DNA of 64,000 bases from Notospermus geniculatus (taxonomy: Eukaryota; Nemertea; Pilidiophora; Heteronemertea; Lineidae): the NCBI GenBank assembly GCA_002633025.1, contig NMRB01000096.1, positions 625,502 through 689,501 of the forward strand, given 5' to 3'. Below are positions 42,034 to 53,200 of the stretch, piece after piece; position 1 is the first letter of the stretch, and the number at the start of each line of letters is the position of its first letter. The notes under the pieces are model-generated. The model saw only the letters and a list, made by a program, of their open reading frames with translations. It searched no databases and was not told the origin of the DNA. A program made the position numbers and the translations under genes.

Positions 42034-43385
42034 ATTATGATGCTGACACTGGAGGATAAATTCGTTGATGCCAGTATCTTGCCAAGGGTCATAAACATAG
42101 GGAAGGAACTTATTGCTAGTGCTCTACTTGGCCTCGGAGACAAGTTATTCAAGAAACAAGAGTGTGACAGACAAAATCTCAACTTTTGATATATCAATTT
42201 CACCATGAACCAGGTATCGGAGACTGAAAATTTTCATTCCATCTTGTAGCTCAGGTCATGAAACCTGGGGGTAGGTCACATTTCCAAGTCTGTAGCTCTT
42301 GCAGGAACAAAGTTACAGGTGTGACAGACTGAACAGACAGACACACAGACACACACACACACAGACAGACAGACACCATGACCAAACACAATATGGTTTC
42401 CGATCTTGAGATCGGAAACCATAATTATACTGACAGTCAGTATAATTCCTCCATGGACAAATTGAACGTCTCTGAAAAGGCCACGTCTCCAAATTTTGTA
42501 AACGACTCCAGTATCACCCAACGTCTCCTCTGTGAACGACTCCAAATCGCAGCTGAACGTCTCTGTTTTGCCGGAGAACATCTTTGTTTTCTAAAAGCAC
42601 GTCTCTGATTTTGTAACCAACGTCTCTGTTTTGTCAACGTCTACTTTTTGCGGATATAACCGTCCATAACAAAGGGATCGCGGGGAAAGTTGCGGACTTT
42701 TTAACAAATGTTCACGAGCGATTTCTTTTTGTGCCTGGTCTAAGTCACGTCCAATGCATTTTCAATTAAAAAATAAATTTTGTTGATTTTCTTCATAAAA
42801 CTCATCAAAATAGAGTTAAGGATCAATAAAATTACATTTCTAGTGCTATTTTCCGGTGCAGAGTAATTATGGTTTCCGATCTCAAGATCGGAAACCATAT
42901 TGTGTTTGGTCATGGTGTCTGTCTGTGTGTCTGTCTGTATCTGTGTGTGTGTGTGTCTGTCTGTTCAGTCTGTCACGCCTGTAACTTTGTTCCTGCAAGA
43001 GCTACAGACCTGATGTGACCTATCCCCAGGTAACATGACCTGAGCTACAAGATGGAATGAAAATTTCAGGCCTCCGATAGGCCTACCTGGTTCATGGTGA
43101 AATTGATATATCAAAAGTTGAGATTTTGTCTGTCACACTTTTGTTTCTCCAGTAACAAGTTCCTTCCCTATGTTTATGACCCTTGGCAAGATACTGGCAT
43201 CAACGAATACATTGTCCAGTGTCAGCATCATAATGATATTGATATATCAAATTTGATATTTTGACATATCAGGAAATCTGCCACAGTAAGCAAGTTGAAA
43301 CTGGTATCACAACATCATAGCTCATCCACGGATGTTATTGCAACTGAAATTTTCAGTTTGCACCTGCTCGGTTGCATGATATTTG

Positions 43386-43442
43386 CCGATATCATAGTCT
43401 CGCGCAGCCAGCCGTTTCGTTCCGCAGTACTACCGATATCAT
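43386..43442. repeat. 37-bp insertion with 10-bp direct repeats
   Basis: CCGATATCAT flanks AGTCTCGCGCAGCCAG...GCAGTACTA (43396-43432). The matching place in the other arm of Z has no insertion. The insert begins like the TAGTCTCG element at 12364. Confidence 0.6.
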
Positions 43443-44379
43443 GGTGAGATTTGATATTCAAATTTGATAACATCATGTAAGTCAGAATCTCGTGATGGTA
43501 GAAGCCTAAAACCTTCACCTATACCTAGGTTATCAACGATGAGCTTTCAGATTACGCAATGACCTTGAAGGTCAGAGGTCAAGGTCAAACAGTTCTAAAG
43601 CGCAAATCTCCTCAGAATTTCAGGAGAAAACGAATTAGTAACCTGAATTAACCATCCCCGATAGGCGTATATCAGGGATCATGTTCCAGTTACGCAATAC
43701 TTCTCAAGGTCAGAGGTCAAGGTCAGAGGTCAAGGTCACAGTCAACCATCACAAATAACATGAGACAGAACCTAGTGATGGTGGAAGCCTAAAAACTTGA
43801 TCTACACCTAGGTTATCAAGGGTGAGCTTTCAGATTACGCAATGACCTTGAAGGTTAGAGGTCAAGGTCAAGGTCAAACAGTTTTACAGCGCAAATCTCA
43901 TTGGAATTTCAGGAGAAAACGAATTATAAGCCTATGGGGGACAGTTAATTCAGGCTTCTATCAGGGATCCTGTTCCAGTAACGCAATACTTCTCAAGGTC
44001 AAAAGGTCAAGGTCACAGTCAACCATCACAAATAACATGAGACAGAACCTGGTGATGGTGGAAGCCTAAAACCTTCATCTACACCTACGTTATCTAGGAT
44101 GAGCTTTCAAATTACGCAATGACCTTGAAGGTCAGAGGTCAAGGTCAAACAGTTCTAAAGTGCAAATCTGCTCAGAATTTCAGGAGGAAACTAATTTGAA
44201 GACTGAATTAACCATCTATAAGTTTAATCAACCATCTCCTATAAGTTTAATCAAGTAATGCCTGTTCCAGTTACGCAATACTTCTCAAGGTCAGAGGTCA
44301 CAGTTAACTAGCTCTAGAGTACTAGTAGTAAACTTCTCATCGGAAACCATTGACATCGCTTCGATGTCCTTTTCTTGTT

Positions 44380-44723
44380 CAGGGATGAAAATATTCAATG
44401 ATCATTGACTTGGCAAAAAATGATTTCTCATTGCAACCATGGCCCACTTGCCTACAGGGCCCCCTATTGGCATGACTTGTTGTGCAGGTTCCTCATTATG
44501 CATTTTCTGAGTCAGTCCCTAGTACCAGGTACTTCATGATACGAAGACACCACTGGAGACCAGCAGATGGAAATAAAGATAGCTGCATGTCAAAAACATA
44601 CCAGATACATTGAAGCTGATTTGTTGTATCTTTATTGATAAAACTGAAGAATGGAAAGTCATTTGTTTATATACATGTATAACCATAAAATACACGAAAT
44701 CTGATCATTGATTTGCAACAAAT
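44380..44723. other. Spacer between elements Z and F, nothing recognised
   Basis: No coding, repeat or structural signal seen on either strand. Confidence 0.4.
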
Positions 44724-45198
44724 GTACAGTCTTGTTAAAAAATAAAAAGACAGTGATGTTTTCTATTCTGCCGAGATGCCAATGGTCATTTGTGGTCAAG
44801 ATTGCCTTTTTTATACACAAAAATATGTTGCCTAAATGACGACATACCAAATTTAGGATTTGTGGCAAATTATCATGAAAATATTATTAGAACTTCAAAA
44901 TATCAAGAAAAAACACAATTTTTAGAATCATTAATTTTCATTTCAAAATTAGCGTGATATTATTCCCGGATGATATCTAAAAAATTCTGTGAAAAAAGTT
45001 TCGAAAAATCTCTTGTCGTTTGAGATATATCAAAATATCATCAGAAAAATATGCTATATTTTTGGGGCATTTTGAGACTTTCGTTAAATTCACCATGTAT
45101 TGGTGTAAAAATGATGGAATAATCAGCGTTATCATGATGAGTGACTGTTGACGAGGGAAAAAGTATGGGAACTATCGAATTTTGAAAAATATCAAATT

Positions 45199-46733
45199 CA
45201 TAATGAAATGGTCCATGGACCATGTGGTGCTCACTCGAGTCGTTGACATGACAGAGAGAGAGGCACATATGAGCGAACATCTGGGTCAAGTCATTCCCAA
45301 GTTGCAGTTGTTTTTGGCCACCTGGAGGCCAAGCTAAGAATCGAATCGGACCGAAACTTGGTTTAGGGTTAATGTCCAGAAGAACAGATGACAACTGCAT
45401 GTTCAAGTGTAGGCTAGGCCTAGGCCTCGAGGCCTAGGCCTACATGTATTTTGTAGAGCTACGGTAGGTCTAACAGGGCAGGGTAGGCCTGTAGGCCTAG
45501 GCATTTGAACTGCATTGCCATCAAAATACCGGTAGGGGGGGCGTAGGCCTAGGCCTATTGGGGGGGGGGGGCGTAGGCCTAGGCCCTAGGCCTGGATTGG
45601 GCCCATCAAAGTCTTTGACTGATCATGATTGTCTAGTTGATGACCTAGGCCTAGGCCTACTAACATTAGGGCCTAGGCCAAGAAAAGTATCAAAAACCCT
45701 AAGCCTTGGCCTAGGCCTAGGCCTACCTGTCCAAACAAAGGCAACATCATCAGATCCCCCTGACACAGCAATCAGCATAGGCCTAGGCCTATCAGTCACA
45801 CCAGTGAACATGCATGCATGCATGGTGAACACTGCTAGAACTGAATGTCATTGCTAAGGCCAACCTGTTACCATGGTCACTGTACTGACTGACCTGACCT
45901 TGGTCTCTGTGGTTCATTGAATAGTCACTAGATGGCTCCATTTGAATTGAAATGGACAAAAAGTGCAATAACTAACTTGTTATTCGACGGATCATCACCA
46001 AGTTTTTATTGTAGGTACATCTAATGCAGATGCATGATATATCATACGGGTTTTCAAGTTGAACGACATTTATCAGTCACACAAGTCAAAGTTGCATTTT
46101 CCAAAATGGCTGCCTGGCAGCGATCTGTGAAGTCCGATCACGCTGAAATTTGCTGTACACATGAAGGCTACAAAGATACACACTTGTTCAAGTTCAGAAC
46201 ATTCTAGCCCCAATATTTATTGAGCTATGGTCCAATGCTCAATTTCCAAGATAGCCACCTGGTGGCCGTACTTGAAGTCTGATCGGACCGAAATCCGCCA
46301 CAGACATACAGGGTACCTAGATACATCATCACACCCAATTTGAACAATCCAGGACAAATAGCCACGAAACGTGCCACCCGACAATGAAATTTCGAACTTT
46401 GACCTCTGTGACCTTGAAAATTAGGTCAAATCAAAAACCCGGGTGATATGTCGTGTATCCTCATAAGATGTACCCACCATAAAAATTTGGTGATGATCCG
46501 ATCAACAGTTAAGGTGAAACTGCACTTTAAAGGTTTTCGGTTTATCCCCCCTGGTGGCCAAGCCAGGAATCAGATCGGACCGAAATTGGGTGTCATAGGT
46601 CATTTGACCAGGGGTATATGTGTACCAAGTTTCAGGTCAATAGCCCCAGCGGTTACAAAACGTGCCCTGCTAACGGACGACGACGGACGACGACGGACGC
46701 CATGTGATGGCTATAGCTCACGAGTGAGCTAAA
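45199..46733 (-). repeat. R1 repeat copy d (inverted)
   Basis: Starts with AATGAAATGGTCCATGGACC and ends GCTCACGAGTGAGCTAAAA, the complement of 8402. CTCF-like cores on the minus strand at 46253-46265 and 46545-46557 (the latter CCACCAGGGGGGA). Confidence 0.8.
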
Positions 46734-47013
46734 AACTGATGATATTTTGATATATCTAGAAAATGAGAAACGATTTTTGAAAAGTTTCTTCACAGGAATT
46801 CATAAGATCGACTGGGAAATGATATCACGCCGATTTTAAATTGAACATTCCGAAGTTTGAAAAATTAGGCTTTTTTTCAGATTGATATTTTCATGATATT
46901 TTTGTGATATTTTGTAACAAACCCTCAATTTCATATGTGATCCTTTTAACAACATTACAGGGCATAACATAACACAAGTTGAGGTTGAAACCTTCGATAC
47001 TTGGCTGAGATAA

Positions 47014-48402
47014 TGGGCCGAATTTATAAAACATAGCAAAAGCTTACAAGCCAAAGCCCCAAGGCCAAGCTTTTGCTTGTCAAGGAGAAGCACAAGCCAA
47101 AGAATTTGCTCACAAACATATTCATAATCAATTGCTTTAACTTATGACCTTTTCTTGTAAAGCCAAGCAAGATTTTCTATCTGATGAAGCTAATGCTCGC
47201 AAGACAAAGCTTCTGCTAATTCTTATAGGGAGTTGCTTGTTCTATGAAGCAAAAGCGAAATTTTATAAATGGCCGGGTTTATTTGGCAAGCATGCTTGCC
47301 AAACAGTTCCCTTTTTCGTCCTTATTTAGCAAGCATGCTTGCTATCTAATGCTGAAAAATGTCCCTATTTGGCAAGCATGTCACGCCCCCTAATGAATAT
47401 TAATCAGGATATGTGCTTGCCATATTATTCACCACGTTCGGTTATTGAGCAAGCAAATACATGTACCGGTATGCAAATCGTTTTGGAGGAAATTTTAACC
47501 TATCCAGGTGCAAGCAAGGGCCAAAGGAGATCAGTGGGGGGGGGGGCACAATTACACAGAGTAAAAACTTGATGTTCATGTTGTACTTTTTGAGAGGCAC
47601 GGCGCTGATTTTAAGCGGGCGGGGGCGATAAATATGAGTATTTTTATCTTCTTGATATGTCTTTTCTGAGAGAAAAAAGAAAAATAAACCAACTGAACAG
47701 GGAAAAAATACATGTAGAAAAAAGAAAAATCACGGGGGACAGCAGGCGAGTTTCGAACCTCCGACCTTCAGGTTGTTGAGCCGACATCTTGTGCACTACG
47801 CTAATCAACTGACTGCCGACATGTGGGGGATATTTGTTACCTGGTTCAGGGCAATCGGGAGGGCAATGCGTGTAACTCGACGTTTAAGCCAAACTTCGCG
47901 TACTGTTTGGCAAACCAGGCTCGATAAATGGACATTTTCTTCTGAAAATCGCTTGTTGGTAGCTCCCTACCGCAAGGCACCCTCCACCACACGCGACTGT
48001 CTCCCCTGCCAGCTGCTAAGAGCGCTGCATAATTAATGAGCTAGACGTGCGTCCAAGACTACGCTTTTACTGCATACACAGCAGTTAGCTGTGAAAATAA
48101 ACAGTTCGATGCCTTTAACGCCGTCTTAATCTTCGTTCGAGGCATAGCCTGCTCCCAATCGCAACTTTTCGATGCCTTTTGGCGAGGGCTGGGACGGCGA
48201 GTCGGAGGACGCCATCTTCGTCTTCTGTTTGCATAATTAATGGGGTCTAATTAATATTCATTATTGTCTGCTTGCCATCTAAGACCAAATTTCTGTGTAA
48301 TTCGGCAAGCATTTGCTTGCCAAATAACCACTTCCTTTATGAATACCTCTTCAAGAAAAAGCCCAGAAAAAGCAAATGCTAGTTTTTTATGAATTCGGCC
48401 CA
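47014..48402. mobile_element. Element G copy 1, split by element H copy 1
   Basis: G ends TGGGCCGAATTTATAAAA and TTTTTATGAATTCGGCCCA. Element F copy 1 is empty here (GAGATATTAGCTGTC, about 26199-26213). H occupies 47271-48335, flanked by TTTATAAAT/TTTATGAAT (9 bp, one mismatch); G copies at 49806 and 50121 show the uninterrupted site. Confidence 0.75.
47748..47812 (-). repeat. tRNA-like sequence inside element H copy 1
   Basis: Minus strand: GATTAGCGTAGTGCAC resembles an A-box region, and GGAGGTTCGAAACTC holds a B box. The anticodon stem is poor. H copy 2 (22034-22765) carries a different tRNA-like piece. Confidence 0.45.
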
Positions 48403-48478
48403 TTAGCTGTCTTTTTGCTTTTTAACAAGACTGTACATCACTAACAATCTTACAGCACCAGTTCATTATCAGTATCAA

Positions 48479-49735
48479 TGGGCCGAATTCATAAAAACTA
48501 GCACTTGCTTTTTCTGGGCTTTTTCTTAAAGTGGTATTTATAAAATTTTGCTTTTTCTTCATAGAAGAAGCAACTCCCTATAAGAATTAGCAGAAGCTTT
48601 GTCTTGCGAGCATTAGCTTCATCAGATAGAAAATGCTTGATCACGTATACATAAAGATGAGCTTTTCCTCATGCCACGAAGCATTTGCTGTCATTTTTGC
48701 AAGCTCCTCCAGAGTGGATTGACCTCTGCCTTAGGAGCATCTTTCCCTTTCCGGGTACTACATTCATGCATGTAAGAGCAGGGCGGATACAGAGGGGGTT
48801 CTGGGGATTGAAACACCCCTCGGTGACTAAAGAAAACAGTTTTTTATTAATTGCTACGCATCAAACATCTCGCTTTTTGCGAACTCTCCGAATCGTTGAT
48901 GCAACAACCGTATCATCAAGACTAGGACTACGTCAGACGGGAAGGCGCTAAGCGAGATGTTTTTAAATGTTTACTGATTACAAAAAAAATGTTATCTCTT
49001 GTCGCCGAGGGGGTTCCAACCCCCAGCCCCCCCCCCCCCCTCTGTATCCGCCTGTGCGACATGTGATGAAAAGTATACGTTCACCAGTAGTGCCTCTACC
49101 ATCCAACAATAAGCCCCGTTTACACTGGCCACGGAAAAAGCGATCCGTGCCCGGACCGGTCCTGGCTCACTTCGTCACCTTGCGTTCTGCCCCGTTTACA
49201 CTGGCACAATGGAACCGAGCCAAGTTGGCGCTGTGCCACTACCTCTCCAGTCAGTTCAGTCGATCGGAGGTAATAAAATGACGTCATTCATAACCCGCGC
49301 ATGTGCAGAATACAATTTAGGAAGCGGGCCGGGATCGGTTACCGTTTACACAGCAGTGTTGTCGAACCGAACCGTGCTCGGACCGGACCGAGATCACCTC
49401 CAACTGGTGGTCTCGGCACGGTTCGATTTGGAACCGATCCTGGCATGCTTGTCCCGTTTACACTTGCTATTTTTTTGGCGATCCGTGCTCGGACCGGTCC
49501 CGGCTCGGTTATTTTTTGTCAGTGTAAACGGGGCTATAGTTAGGCCTACATGTATGTACTGCGGTATTACCCAAGATCTTGCTTGGCCTTATAAGAAAAG
49601 GTCATTAGCTTAAGCAATTCATTATGAATATGTTTGTGAGCAAAGTCTTTGGCTTGTGCTTCTCCTTGACAAGCAAAAGCTTGGCCTTAGGGCTTTGGCT
49701 TGTTAGCTTTTGCTGTGTTTTATAAATTCGGCCCA
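48479..49735. mobile_element. Element G copy 2 (inverted), interrupted
   Basis: The G arms are 48479-48640 and about 49585-49735. Between them lie a foldback with GGCGGATACAGAGGGGG ends (48779-49053, bordering a poly-C run) and another foldback (49112-49535). Confidence 0.65.
49112..49535. mobile_element. Foldback MITE (AGCCCCGTTTACACTGG ends, ATA target)
   Basis: AGCCCCGTTTACACTGG and GTCAGTGTAAACGGGGCT, flanked by ATA on both sides. Inside are inverted GATCCGTGCTCGGACCGGTC words in several copies. 424 bp. Confidence 0.8.
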
Positions 49736-49805
49736 ATGGCACTCATTTGGCTTATATAAACAGTCTTCATGAACAATGAACAATGTCTTCATGAACAATA
49801 AACAA

Positions 49806-50434
49806 TGGGCCGAATTTATAAAACACAGCAAAAGCTTACAAGCCAAAGCCCCAAGGCCAAGCTTTTGCTTGTCAAGGAGAAGCACAAGCCAACGAATTTG
49901 CTCACAAACATATTCATAATCAATTGCTTAACCTAATGACCTTTTATTATAAAGCCAAGCAAGATTTTCTATCTGATGAAGCTAATGCTCGCAAGACAAA
50001 ACTTCTGCTAATTCGTATAGGGAGTTGCTTGTTCTATGAAGCAAAAGCGAAATTTTATAAATACCTCTTCAAGAAAAAGCCCAGAAAAAGCAAATGCTAG
50101 TTTTTATGAATTCAGCCCATTGGGCCGAATTTATAAAACATAGCGAAAGCTTACAAGCCAAAGCTCCAAGGCCAAGCTTTTGCTTGTCAAGGAGAAGCAC
50201 AAGCCAAAGAATTTGCTCACAAACATATTCATAATCAATTGCGTAACCTAATGACCTTTTATTATAAAGCCAAGCAAGATTTTCTATCTGATGAAGCTAG
50301 TGCTCGCAAGGCAAAGCTTCTGCTAATTCTTATAGGGAGTTGCTTGTTCTATGAAGCAAAAGCGAAATTTTATAAATACCTCTTCAAGAAAAAGCCCAGA
50401 AAAAGCAAATGCTAGTTTTTATGAATTCGGCCCA
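49806..50434. mobile_element. Element G copies 3 and 4, side by side
   Basis: 49806-50119 and 50121-50434 are two near-identical 314-bp copies in the same orientation, separated by one base, with ends TGGGCCGAATTTATAAAA and TGAATTCRGCCCA. Confidence 0.8.
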
Positions 50435-50514
50435 TTGTCTTGAACAATGTCTTCATGAAATAGCCTTGAAGACATCATTCAATTTGAATACTTTCTGGCA
50501 GAGAACAGCTTTTA

Positions 50515-50794
50515 AGGTCTGTTCACACCAAAACGACGTGCGTTCACCGCCGGGAAAATAAGTTCAATGGATTTTCAATGAAAGGGTCACACGAAAGACG
50601 CGCGTTATTTTTTTGCCGCGCGCTCACTGCCACCCGAAATAACTTTTGTATACATGTTTGTAGTTATCTAGTAGTGTGCTTGGCCCGAAAAATGCACGCC
50701 TCCCGCAGTGTTTCACGCGGGAGGTGTGACCCCTGTATGTGCATGTGGGCGGAAACCGCGGCGTTCAACACGCGTTTTTGGTGTGAACAGACCT
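50515..50794. mobile_element. Foldback MITE (AGGTCTGTTCACACC ends, TTA target)
   Basis: 280 bp with AGGTCTGTTCACACCAAAA and complement, flanked by TTA (50512-50514, 50795-50797). Interior GCGTTCACCGCCGGGAAA-type words are inverted. Confidence 0.8.
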
Positions 50795-51134
50795 TTAAAC
50801 ATTTATGAACTACCAATAGACTTCTACGAACATGTATCACTAATAAACTATCTATTATAACCCATGAACTGCCTACATGTATATCACAGTCACAGGGATG
50901 CTGGTAGATGGCTACCAACTATGAACCCATATGATCAAAGCGAATCGATAGCGGATTCTGTTTACATTTGGCTGGTGTTTGTAAACACAAAATTCAGCCA
51001 ATCAAAATGCACAAAAATTTCTTTGACATTCTGGAGAAGTGTTACATTTTTGCTGAAAATTCGTCCCATTTAAAATTGTATTTCTAAATCAATTTTTTTC
51101 GCTTTCAATTCGCTTTAACGTGAAAAACGTACAT

Positions 51135-51173
51135 CCTGGTTAGGCATGAACTTTAACTTCATGCCTAACCAGG
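51135..51173. repeat. Perfect 16-bp hairpin downstream of LDHD
   Basis: CCTGGTTAGGCATGAA, a 7-base loop and its exact complement, 32 bp downstream of the LDHD stop codon (minus strand). Would fold in the LDHD 3' UTR. Apart from this hairpin, 50800-51204 shows nothing recognisable. Confidence 0.6.
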
Positions 51174-51204
51174 TTTTCACTTTACCCAAAAACATGTACT
51201 AAAT

Positions 51205-51370
51205 CTACAGCACTTTCCCAGGGTTCATTAACCCCTTGGGGTCCACGGCTGCCTTGATATTCCTCATCAGGTTGATACCCGACTCGCCTATCTCTTTCAC
51301 CAATAGATGTCTCTTTCCTAGGCCAATGCCATGTTCACCAGTACAAGTGCCATTCAATTTCAATGCAGTG
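51205..51370 (-). CDS. LDHD: LDHD (D-lactate dehydrogenase), last coding exon only
   Basis: Minus-strand exon from 51370 down to the stop TAG at 51207-51205, preceded by a TTGCAG 3' splice site. It encodes the C-terminus: [20 protein letters not shown], then a short helix, then [18 protein letters not shown]. This matches the end of mitochondrial FAD-linked D-lactate dehydrogenase, which oxidises D-lactate to pyruvate; CTGEHGIG and the LDPxGLMNPGK ending are family signatures. The exon is intact, with phase 2 entry. Upstream exons should lie at higher coordinates on this strand, but none was recognised before 64000, so they are beyond the repeats or outside the window. A lone retained exon after rearrangement is the alternative. 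Confidence 0.85.
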
Positions 51371-51540
51371 CTGCAATGAATGATACTGAATCAGTTAAAA
51401 ATTTGATTTTTTCAGTGAGCTCAATATCTCCTTTTTTCAATGCGATTCCACAGATTTACTCCATGATTAAGACCAAAACTAACACTAGGACCCAACACTA
51501 AAACCAAAACCAACTTCGAAACAAGATGACATTGTAAATG

Positions 51541-52290
51541 TCGAATGGTTCCCAATGTACGCGCGCACCGAAATTGTAAGCCACGATTCAAGCACAATTA
51601 AAAGTGCGGAGGATGTGCGGGAAGTGTTTGAGTTTGGGGAAACGCTACCCCAACTTCACAGGAAATTTTTTTCTAGGGTAGGCCTAGTACAGCAGGAAGG
51701 GGAATCTATCTTACAGTTCTCGCACGCACTAGCTATTAAAGCAAGCTTTATGGGAGGATGGAACAAATGGATCCCAAATTGGAGGAGAGGGATGAAGTGA
51801 TGAAATCTCAACTAGTTGATGGAGTAAAGGACCCAGAGCTGCAGAAGGAGGCTTAAGGTGGACAAGAGAGTGGACTGGTACATGTACATTCTTTCAGCAA
51901 CGGGACCACAGTGAAGAAAAGACATGAAAAGGGCAAGTAACAATGAAACTACTCTTGAATCTACGAGTCAGGTAAATAATAATCAACCCCTGACTGAGGC
52001 AATGAGCCTAATTAAACCGCAGGGCGAGATATTGCGAGCTCAGTTGAATGCCCAGAAAGAGGTTCCTCAGGCACTGAGAGAGTTAAAATTAACCCTGTCC
52101 ACACTGCACCTAAGGCACCCCAGGATCAAACAACAACGGTGAGCATTTTTGCCGAGATTGCCCTCAGAATATCTCCAAGGCCAAAATTTTTGAGGTCGTG
52201 GTCGGGGTGGTAGGAGAGGTAGACGAAACTACCAGAATGTTGGAGAGAGAGCCAATCTGCAGTCACAGACCCAGCATGATAACATTTTTG
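51541..52290 (+). pseudogene. Decayed Ty3/Gypsy- or PNMA-like gag
   Basis: 51555-51710 reads SAEDVREVFEFGETLPQLHR then QQEGESILQFSHAL, the characteristic gag/capsid stretch where a QREGE-type motif precedes a FSHAL helix. After a frame change, QLVDGVKDPELQKEA continues it (about 51806-51855), then a stop. 51924-52142 and a Gly/Arg-rich tail at 52190-52235 look like later gag. Frameshifts and stops make it non-functional. No LTR or pol was recognised. 52290-52780 has no clear feature. Confidence 0.6.
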
Positions 52291-52779
52291 TACCTTTGAG
52301 TTTCAATTGGAGGGTTGTTTTCCCTTGAATATGTTTTGATAATTGTGTCCGTGTAGGCTCATAATCTTGACTGTAGGCCTTTGGTAAGAGCTAACGGTTA
52401 GGTAAGTTGGTGTGTCTAGGTAATGTTTGGTATGAATAAATATGAATTAAAAAGGTTACCTGAGAAGGTTTCATCGCCTTCTTGTTTTATGCGTAATACT
52501 GTGGAGCATTAGTCGGGCAACATGAAACTGAAAACCGCATGAAAATCTGATCACCCATTACCAAGTTATGGGAATTTAAATAGGACTACACACCCCTGCC
52601 AACCATCAGGCAGCGGAGAACAGCACATTTGATGTCATTGGATTTTGTAAGCATGTAAAAAAGATTAAAATAACTCACCACGACATTTAACTGGAGCAGT
52701 TAGGTGTAGTTTTAACTGGAGCAGTTAGGTGTAGTTTTGATGTATTTTACGGGAACAAAAAGAAAGCATCTCAGTTCAA

Positions 52780-53200
52780 CAATGTGATTGAATGACCAGC
52801 TTTGGCTCCTTTTGAAGAAAGTGCTTCTTCTATTGCACGGGCAGGCCACAGTTTGAGCGTGGTTTTTCCAACCAAGGAGGGGAGAGTGCTTTACGGCAAA
52901 GGCAAGCCACCGGCAGATGGGTGGACCGCCTATCTCGGAAGAGTGATTGCCGTTGGTGAGTAGGCTAAACCAGCGAAACCAGTGACGAAATCTTCAAGGC
53001 CTTCAACAAAGATGCAAAGAGAGTAGATGTCTTCCTTTGCCAACAACTGAAAGACTATCCATTGGTGTGGGCTATTGTAAAGAAACTTATCCTCTTGTCA
53101 CACAGACGAGCAACAGTGGAACATGAGGATTTTATCCCTGCAGAAGAACACCGAGGTGGAAACTTGTTCTCCGAGTGAGGCTATGACATAGCTCCACGAT
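52780..53200 (+). pseudogene. hAT-transposase-like C-terminal fragment, array unit 1
   Basis: Fragmentary ORFs match the units at 55912-56345, 56400-56690 and 58783-59215: GKPPADGWTAYLGRV, then VKKLILLSHRRATVE. The last resembles the conserved LLLSHGQATVERGFSxNKE motif at the C-terminal dimerisation region of an invertebrate hAT-like transposase family. Broken by frameshifts. Confidence 0.5.

Larger units (their letters stand above)
40596..44379. mobile_element. 3.8-kb foldback element Z with AGGTCA half-site repeats
   Basis: Ends GAACAAGAACAGGACATCG and CGATGTCCTTTTCTTGTTC continue as inverted arms of about 1.8 kb. Each arm is a degenerate tandem array (about 270 bp per unit) with TGACCTTGACCTCTGACCTT on the left and its complement on the right. 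Inner landmarks: (AC)n/(ACAG)n at 42328-42377 and 42903-42965, GGTTTCCGATCTTGAGATCG palindromes at 42390-42422 and 42868-42900, and a unique core 42434-42860 with AACGTCTCTGTTTTG words. No transposase. Confidence 0.8.
44728..48432. mobile_element. Large foldback element F, copy 2
   Basis: Ends AGTCTTGTTAAAAAATAAAA and complement, flanked by GTAC (44724-44727, 48433-48436). Enlarged by an inverted R1 (45199-46733) and by element G (about 47014-48402), which itself holds element H. 45405-45800 is a dense TAGGCCTA island. Confidence 0.8.
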
